Assembly (NCBI GenBank): GCA_015067895.1
Contig: SVLP01000008.1
Location: forward strand, 1 to 64,000
From: Oscillospiraceae bacterium
Lineage (GTDB): Bacteria; Bacillota_A; Clostridia; Oscillospirales; Oscillospiraceae
Reading direction: 5' to 3'
DNA: 64,000 bases
The notes beneath the pieces are model-generated. The model had not been told where the DNA came from. It was given only the letters and a program-made list of their open reading frames with translations, and did not search any database. The position numbers and the translations under genes were made by a program. Positions 58,956 to 64,000 of this stretch are shown here, piece after piece. Every line of letters begins with the position of its first letter. The stretch's first letter is position 1.

Positions 58956-59307
58956 CATGTACTTCCGCAGCCGCCGCAAGAGCAGCCAGGATGTGTCCCT
59001 CTCGGAGCTGATCGAGACTGGTACCGATGGAGCGGCCCTGTCGCTGCAGGATGTGGTGGCGGGGGAGGAGGATCTGCTGGAGGAGCTGTGCGACCGGGAA
59101 AATGCCCGGAAGCTCCGGGCGGCGGTGGATGCGTGCCTGACGGAGCAGGAGCGGCAGGTGGTCTGCCTGCGCTACGGCCTCTTCGGCTGTACCCCGGGGC
59201 GCCAGCGGGAGGTGGCAGAAAAACTGGGGATCAGCCGCAGCTATGTATCGCGCATCGAGAAGCGGGCGCTGGAGCGGCTCCGGGCGGAGCTGGAAGGGGA
59301 ACGGTGA
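58948..59307 (+). CDS. sigK: Sporulation sigma factor sigma-K, C-terminal half (interrupted gene)
   Basis: These 119 codons continue sigma-K from the junction: EILMYFRSRRKSSQDVSLSE, then region 3/4 with LTEQERQVVCLRYGLFG and the -35-recognition helix-turn-helix EVAEKLGISRSYVSRIEKRA, a sigma-K hallmark. Joined in frame to 51719-52039 it gives 226 residues, the normal sigma-K length. It has no ribosome site of its own, so it is silent until the element is removed. In B. subtilis the equivalent piece is called spoIIIC. The RiPP-like cassette B promoter starts 95 bases after the stop. Confidence 0.93.
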   Translation, partial: EILMYFRSRRKSSQDVSLSELIETGTDGAALSLQDVVAGEEDLLEELCDRENARKLRAAVDACLTEQERQVVCLRYGLFGCTPGRQREVAEKLGISRSYVSRIEKRALERLRAELEGER

Positions 59308-59401
59308 ACAATGCTAACAAAAAATTGCAAAAAGCTACAAAATTCAGTTGTTTTATACAAAAAATCAAGAAAAAAACGAAGATGTTTACCGGTATTCTTC
59401 A

Positions 59402-59429
59402 TTGACTTTGAAAGTTGCGATGATATAAT
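59402..59429 (+). promoter_or_regulatory. Promoter of RiPP-like cassette B
   Basis: TTGACT (59402-59407), 16-base spacer, perfect TATAAT (59424-59429). Confidence 0.82.
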
Positions 59430-59449
59430 ATAATTGTAAAAGTATAAGT

Positions 59450-59477
59450 GGGATTGTCGCCATTTGGAGACAGTCCC
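59450..59477 (+). promoter_or_regulatory. Leader hairpin of cassette B
   Basis: GGGATTGTC (59450-59458) pairs with GACAGTCCC (59469-59477), ending 20 bases before the PqqD-like ATG. It may stabilise the transcript or tune translation. Confidence 0.5.
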
Positions 59478-59497
59478 GGAAACGTGAGGACGATCCT

Positions 59498-59767
59498 ATG
59501 AGAATTAGCGACCAATACATGCTGCGCCAGGTGGCTGACGAATACCTGGTCATCCCCGTGGGGGAGGCGGCGTTGAAGGTGAGAGGACTCATCGGTCTGA
59601 GCGAGAGCGGCAGTCTGCTCTACTGCAGGCTCCAGGAGGGCTGCACCGAAGCCGAGCTGGTCAGCGCACTGCTGCGCGAGTACGACATCGACGCCGACAC
59701 CGCCCGGGCGGATACCCGGGAATTTCTGGAGCAGATGCGCCGGATGGGGATCCTGATCGAGGACTGA
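59498..59767 (+). CDS. PqqD-like peptide chaperone, cassette B
   Basis: An 89-residue PqqD-family RiPP recognition element, first in cassette B. It shows YMLRQVADEYLVIPVGEAAL and helical LSESGSLLYCRLQEGCTEAE, then a C-terminal MRRMGILIED that echoes LREMGIL in the cassette A paralogue (38778). It should bind the leader of the precursor encoded next and hand it to the radical SAM enzyme. A leader hairpin precedes the ATG; CGTGAGGA is the ribosome site. Confidence 0.87.
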   Translation: MRISDQYMLRQVADEYLVIPVGEAALKVRGLIGLSESGSLLYCRLQEGCTEAELVSALLREYDIDADTARADTREFLEQMRRMGILIED

Positions 59768-59835
59768 CCATGGACAGGAGGAAGGCCCTTCCGACCGACA
59801 GCATTAGTTAAAACATGAGAGGAGTATCATGAAAG

Positions 59836-60081
59836 ATGAAGAAATATGTAAAGCCTGAGCTTTTCTTTGAAAGCTACGAACTGTCCCAGAGCATCGCAGC
59901 CTGCGGCTGGGATCTGAACTATGCCGACCCCAATTCCTGCACGGCGACGGGCGATATCAACCACGGTATCCCCGGCATCCTGATCTTTACAGAGCTGGCC
60001 AAGTGTGACAACGTTCCCGAGGGCTACTGCTACGAGAACAGCTCCGACACCACCGGCACCGTGACGATCTTCCGTTCCTGA
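59836..60081 (+). CDS. RiPP-like precursor peptide, cassette B
   Basis: An 81-residue peptide starting MKKYVKPELFFESYELSQSI, close to the leader of precursor A. Four cysteines follow (AAC, NSC, AKC, GYC) and the core IFTELAKC...GYCYEN matches precursor A's VFTEDVMGC...GLCYHN. No signal peptide is seen. The stop overlaps the HprK-like ATG by one base, so there is no attenuator as in cassette A. A nine-codon frame at 59829 overlaps the start and may modulate translation. Product class unassigned. Confidence 0.75.
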   Translation: MKKYVKPELFFESYELSQSIAACGWDLNYADPNSCTATGDINHGIPGILIFTELAKCDNVPEGYCYENSSDTTGTVTIFRS

Positions 60082-60938
60082 TGGATCGCCGAGATTGGTG
60101 CCTGTCCATCGCCGGGATCCCCATCCGGCTGGAGCTGGAGCGGCCCGTTCCCATGACCGATGCCTTCCGTCCCTTCCTGACGGAGCAGACGCCCCGGTAT
60201 ACCGGCCGGTTCCGGCAGGTGGAGGAGCTTCCCGCCTTTGACGGACGGGTGCTCCACACGGGCAACTGCTACCGGATCCACCCCTCGGGCCTGCGGAGCT
60301 TTTTCGATGCGCCCAGGGACATGACGCCCTACGCCCTGGCCCGGACGGATCACGAAGCGGGGACGATCCATGTGGACTATCTGGAAAAGGGCGGGCACTG
60401 CGTCAGCCAGATGGACAACAGCTTTTTTCACCTGGGCTTCGAGGGGCTGCTGATCCGTCAGGATCGGGTCTGCTTCCACGCCGCCTGCATCCGCACAGAC
60501 CGTGGCGGGATCCTCTTTTCCGGCCCCTCGGGCATCGGAAAATCCACCCAGGCCCGGCTCTGGTGCGAGCACCGGGGCGCGGTGCTCATCAACGGTGACC
60601 GGCCCATCCTCCAGCGGACGGAGGCGGGCTTCCTGGCCTGGGGCTCGCCCTACGCGGGTTCTTCCCGGTGCCATGTCAACGAGTCCGTGCCTGTCAGCGC
60701 CCTGGTCTTCCTGGCACAGGAGCCATCCAACCGGATCCGGCGGCTGAAGCCTGGCGAGACCTTCCGCAGGATCTACGCAGGGCTTACCATGTATTCCTGG
60801 GATCCGGAGTTCGTGAACCGGGCCTGCGATCTGGCGATCGCGCTGGCGGGAAGTGTGCCCTGCTATGAATTTTGCTGTGTGCCCGATGGGACGGCGGTGG
60901 ACTTCCTGGAGCGGCATCTGGAGGAGGATACCCCGTGA
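60081..60938 (+). CDS. HprK-like P-loop ATPase of RiPP-like cassette B
   Basis: The 285-residue paralogue of the cassette A ATPase. Walker A is GPSGIGKST (148-156), followed by QARLWCEHRGAVLINGDRP, the same block as in A (LWCDHAGAELVNGDR). The N-terminal half differs more, fitting a role in recognising its own precursor. It shares one base with the precursor stop and four with the radical SAM start (GTGA). Like A, it is HprK-related but not a true HPr kinase, since HPr-specific residues outside the P loop are not evident. Confidence 0.8.
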   Translation: MDRRDWCLSIAGIPIRLELERPVPMTDAFRPFLTEQTPRYTGRFRQVEELPAFDGRVLHTGNCYRIHPSGLRSFFDAPRDMTPYALARTDHEAGTIHVDYLEKGGHCVSQMDNSFFHLGFEGLLIRQDRVCFHAACIRTDRGGILFSGPSGIGKSTQARLWCEHRGAVLINGDRPILQRTEAGFLAWGSPYAGSSRCHVNESVPVSALVFLAQEPSNRIRRLKPGETFRRIYAGLTMYSWDPEFVNRACDLAIALAGSVPCYEFCCVPDGTAVDFLERHLEEDTP

Positions 60939-62047
60939 CCGACATCCGAACCGCAGCGCTGACCGACCGCCTGTACAGCAAGGCCGCAGCCGGAAGCGTG
61001 CCCGTCAGCGGTACCTTTGAGCTCAGCCCCCTGTGCAATTTCGCCTGCCGGATGTGCTACATCCGCAAGACCCCTGCCGAGGTCAAAGCCCATGACCGTC
61101 CCATGCTGGGCCTTGCCGACTGGCTGCGCATCGCCCGGGAGGCCAGGGAGCAGGGCCTTGTGTTCCTGCTGCTGACCGGAGGCGAGCCCTTCCTGTGGCC
61201 GGAGCTCTGGGAGCTGTACGATGCTCTTGTGGATATGGGCATGCTGGTGGCCATCAACACCAACGGCAGCCTCATCGACGACGCTGCCGTGGAAAAACTG
61301 AAGCGCCGACCGCCCCGGCGGGTGAACATCACCCTCTACGGCGGCAGAGACGAGACCTACGAACGCCTCTGCGGCGTGAAGGGCGTCTTTGCCCGGGTCG
61401 ACCGGGCTATCCGCAGCCTGAAGGCGGCGGGCATCCCCGTGAAGCTCAACTGCTCCCTGACGCCCCACAACGAGGCGGATCTGGAGACCATCGTGGCCTA
61501 TGCCAAAGCCCTGGAGCTCCCTCTGGATGTGGCCACCTACATGTTCCCGCCCATCCGCCGGGATCCTGACGCCGTCGGCGTCAACGACCGGTTCACCCCC
61601 ATCGAGACGGCCCGCAACCGCCTGAAGAACATCGCCCTGCAGCAGGGCGACGCCGCCTGCCGTTCCTTCCTGGAGCGGGTGAAGCTGGGCTGCGCCGAGC
61701 CGCCGGGACTGGAGGAGGGCTGCTACGACCCTGTCGACGGCAGGGTTCGCTGCCGGGCGGGCAGAGCGTCCTTCTGGATCACCTGGGACGGCCTGATGAC
61801 CGCCTGCGGCCTGATGCCCGAGCCCAAAGTCGACCTGACGGATCGCAGCTTCGCCGAATGCTGGCAGGAGCTGACTGCCGCTGCCGGAGCCCTGCGGCTC
61901 AGCGGCGTCTGCAGCCGGTGCGAGCATCAGACCATCTGCCATCCCTGCGCGGCCATGGCTGCCGCAGAGACCGGCTCGTCCCAGGGCGTACCGAAATATC
62001 TGTGCCATGTGGCGAAGGAGCTGCGCCGTATGGCTGACGAGATCTGA
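60935..62047 (+). CDS. Radical SAM/SPASM peptide-modifying enzyme, cassette B
   Basis: A 370-residue enzyme paralogous to that of cassette A. The cluster motif is CNFACRMC (Cys 34, 38, 41), then FLLLTGGEPF. SPASM-type cysteines lie in VRCRAGRAS, TACGLM, GVCSRCEHQTICHPC and YLC. The GTG start at 60935 overlaps the ATPase stop and has GGAGGA upstream. It should modify the 81-residue precursor; the bond type (thioether or other) cannot be read from sequence. It is last of the cassette, 73 bases before a GH20 gene. Confidence 0.9.
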   Translation: MTDIRTAALTDRLYSKAAAGSVPVSGTFELSPLCNFACRMCYIRKTPAEVKAHDRPMLGLADWLRIAREAREQGLVFLLLTGGEPFLWPELWELYDALVDMGMLVAINTNGSLIDDAAVEKLKRRPPRRVNITLYGGRDETYERLCGVKGVFARVDRAIRSLKAAGIPVKLNCSLTPHNEADLETIVAYAKALELPLDVATYMFPPIRRDPDAVGVNDRFTPIETARNRLKNIALQQGDAACRSFLERVKLGCAEPPGLEEGCYDPVDGRVRCRAGRASFWITWDGLMTACGLMPEPKVDLTDRSFAECWQELTAAAGALRLSGVCSRCEHQTICHPCAAMAAAETGSSQGVPKYLCHVAKELRRMADEI

Positions 62048-62120
62048 GACAATTGCCGCCGGGCAATTTACATAGATCCCAATTCCTTACTTTGTAAAAA
62101 TTACCAAGGAGGTAACGAAT

Positions 62121-64000
62121 ATGAACAAGCTGAAGAAGTTTGTTGCGCTGGCTCTGGTGCTGTGCATGATCCTGACCGTCATGCCCGTCTATGCAAGCGC
62201 AGCCTCGGAGGACTTCCTGCGGGTGTACCATGTGGACTGCGGCCGCAAGTTCTTCGACACCGCCGATGTCGAGGAGCTCATCGATCTGCTCTCCGACAGC
62301 GGCTACACCCATCTGGAGCTGGCTCTGGGCAACAACGGCCTGCGGCTGATCCTGGATGACATGTCCGTCCTGACCTATGACAGTGACGACGTTGCTGCAG
62401 GCATCCGGGCCGGCAACGTCGCCTATGCCCACGCAGGCGAGTGGTCTCAGGCCGAGATGGACGCCATCATCGAATACGCCAACGAGCGCAGCATCGAGAT
62501 CATCCCCCTCATCAACACCCCCGGCCACATGAACACCATCCTGGATGCCATGGAGTCCGTGGGCATCAGCGGCTCCTACAATGGTTCCGCCACCACCGTG
62601 GATGTGACCAACACCGGGGCCGTGGAATTCACCAAGGCTTTGGTCGCCAAGTATGCGGCATACTTTGCCTCCAGAGGCTGCACCTACTTCAACATGGGCG
62701 CTGACGAGTATGCCAATGACATCTACACCGACGGCGCCATGGGCTTCGGCCATTTGCAGAGCAAGGGCCTGTACGGCAAGTTCGCCGACTATGTCAACGA
62801 TGTCGCCGCCATCATCAAGGACGCGGGCATGACCCCCATCGCCTTCAACGACGGCCTGTACTTCGCGGGCGACGACACCGCCTTTGACACCGACATCGTG
62901 GCCGCCTACTGGACTTCCGGCTGGGGCAGCTACAGCGTGGCCTCCGCCGCCGCCCTGGCGGGCAAGGGCCACAAGATCCTGAACACCAACGACGGCTGGT
63001 ATTATGTCCTGGGCCGCGCCTCCGGCACCTATGGTTACAGCGGCGCATCCAGAGCAGTCGTCAGCACCCCCGTCACCGACGTTCCCGGCAGCGATGATCC
63101 TGCCGTCATCGGCGCCATGGCCTGCCTGTGGTGCGATACGCCCAGCGTCAGCTACGCTTCCTATGAGGAGAACGTCAGTACCCTGATCGAGACCCTGGCC
63201 GACAGCAACCCCGGCTATTTTGTGGCTGCTTCCTCCAAGGATGAGCCCATCGCCACCGAGCCCGCTGAGACCGATCCCCCTGCGGACGACAAGGCCCCCG
63301 CTGACGAGGTCATCGAGGAGCGTTCCATCACAGTGCTCATGGGCCAGACCGTCACCGACGTCATCGAGGGCGCCGACTGCTCCGGTACTTACAGCAACGA
63401 GTATGTCTCCGTCAGCGCAGAATACGAGTATGTCGAGGCCGGTACGGAGACGATCCTGGGTGACCAGATCAGTGTTTCCAACAGCTATGGCTGGTCTGAT
63501 ACCGGCGTCATCAAGTCCGGCGACCATTATCTGGTGCTGGATGGCTCCGGGCTGTCCGCGACCACCGATGTGAGCAAGGCCACAGAATTCACGGTCACCC
63601 GTTCCGGCAGCAACCAGTACACGATCAAGAGCGGAAGCTATTTCCTGAGTTACAGCAACAGCACGGTCAGTGCTTCCACGAGCTCTTACAGCTGGTCTTA
63701 CAGCAGCAGCTACGGCTTCTACCGCAGCAGCTACAACAGCAGATCCTATCTGACTTATTCCAACGGCTCCTGGATCACCTCCGGCAGCGCCAACAGCAGC
63801 AACAGAACCCATCTGTACGAGGTGGATACCGTGACCACCGGGGCCGTTGACGAGACCACCGTCACCTTCACCGGCTTGAAGGTGGGCACCACCATCGTCA
63901 CCGTGGGTAATGTCCGCTATACCGTCACCGTGAAGCCCGAGGATCTGACCGGCGTTTCCGGCCTGCAGATGGAATTCTGGGTCACCAACCGGCCTGTGAC
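62121..64000 (+). CDS. Secreted GH20-type glycosidase, paralogue of the skin cargo (3' end outside window)
   Basis: An open frame of 626 codons runs off the window. It has a signal peptide (about 1-28, FVALALVLCMILTVMPVYASA), then a GH20-like domain very close to that at 52131: FLRVYHVDCGRKFF, YTHLELALGNNGLRL, LINTPGHMNTI and the catalytic Asp-Glu 195-196 in [12 protein letters not shown]. After a Pro/Asp/Ala linker comes a beta-rich part with a YLVLDGSG...FTVTRSGS module like the one in the skin protein. The Cys-repeat array is absent as far as can be seen. AAGGAGGT precedes the ATG. It may share transcripts with cassette B. Confidence 0.85.
   Translation, partial: MNKLKKFVALALVLCMILTVMPVYASAASEDFLRVYHVDCGRKFFDTADVEELIDLLSDSGYTHLELALGNNGLRLILDDMSVLTYDSDDVAAGIRAGNVAYAHAGEWSQAEMDAIIEYANERSIEIIPLINTPGHMNTILDAMESVGISGSYNGSATTVDVTNTGAVEFTKALVAKYAAYFASRGCTYFNMGADEYANDIYTDGAMGFGHLQSKGLYGKFADYVNDVAAIIKDAGMTPIAFNDGLYFAGDDTAFDTDIVAAYWTSGWGSYSVASAAALAGKGHKILNTNDGWYYVLGRASGTYGYSGASRAVVSTPVTDVPGSDDPAVIGAMACLWCDTPSVSYASYEENVSTLIETLADSNPGYFVAASSKDEPIATEPAETDPPADDKAPADEVIEERSITVLMGQTVTDVIEGADCSGTYSNEYVSVSAEYEYVEAGTETILGDQISVSNSYGWSDTGVIKSGDHYLVLDGSGLSATTDVSKATEFTVTRSGSNQYTIKSGSYFLSYSNSTVSASTSSYSWSYSSSYGFYRSSYNSRSYLTYSNGSWITSGSANSSNRTHLYEVDTVTTGAVDETTVTFTGLKVGTTIVTVGNVRYTVTVKPEDLTGVSGLQMEFWVTNRPV

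Overview
The window is about 64 kb of GC-rich DNA (third codon positions are strongly G/C, so long antisense open frames are common). It most resembles a gut-type, spore-forming Clostridia of the Oscillospirales. The evidence is the gene families (DUF1836, DUF1540, DUF1858, YebC, the GGGtGRT protein, a MetF/MetV/RnfC set), Gram-positive style AGGAGG ribosome sites and TTGACA/TATAAT promoters, and above all a sporulation sigma-K gene. The species cannot be fixed from this sequence.

Layout. 1-2.8 kb: the 3' end of a dicarboxylate/amino-acid symporter, a nest of palindromes, then proBA on the minus strand. 3.0-10.8 kb: a histidine operon (yerC-hisZ-hisG-hisD-hisC-hisB-hisH-hisA-hisF-hisIE), tightly overlapped and complete except for histidinol-phosphate phosphatase. 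11.0-18.7 kb (minus): a seven-gene dlt-like envelope-modification operon made of a transglutaminase-like membrane protein, Asp/Glu-type racemase, adenylating ligase, carrier protein, MBOAT acyltransferase, SGNH-like protein and lipoprotein. 18.8-26.5 kb: housekeeping genes and two regulators. 26.7-39.0 kb: a tyrosine recombinase, a probable invertible promoter, a five-repeat zinc-ribbon protein, a 2205-residue secreted vWA/phosphoesterase protein, and a RiPP-like cassette A (precursor, membrane protein, HprK-like ATPase, radical SAM/SPASM, PqqD-like). 39.2-51.6 kb: a cytidylate-kinase-like gene, the GGGtGRT/Fe-S scaffold pair, tRNA-Ala(GGC), patatin, a one-carbon/Rnf-like operon, an HtrA protease, rpe and small genes.

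51.7-59.3 kb holds the most striking structure. The sigma-K gene is split. Its N-terminal 107 codons and C-terminal 119 codons are separated by a 6.9-kb 'skin'-type element that ends with a large serine recombinase. Joining the halves at a shared AAATG restores the canonical CIENEILM sequence. The element's cargo is a secreted GH20 protein with about a dozen Cys repeats, a divergent TetR regulator with two palindromic operators at the GH20 promoter, and a 63-residue protein divergent from the recombinase that is a candidate directionality factor.

59.4-64 kb: RiPP-like cassette B (PqqD-like, precursor, HprK-like ATPase, radical SAM) has its own promoter right after sigK. It is followed by a second GH20 secreted protein, paralogous to the skin cargo, that runs off the window. 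The two precursors share an N-terminal MKK..KP leader and an FTE...C...CY-x-N core. Each cassette adjoins a large exoprotein.

Intergenic DNA carries several dispersed palindromic repeat families: the widespread GTCATTGCGAG element (4 copies), a GTGAAAT-spaced multi-hairpin element (3 copies), elements with CTTGCC ends (3 copies), TGTAGGG-ended elements, and low-complexity inverted repeats. They often lie just after genes and are sometimes nested.
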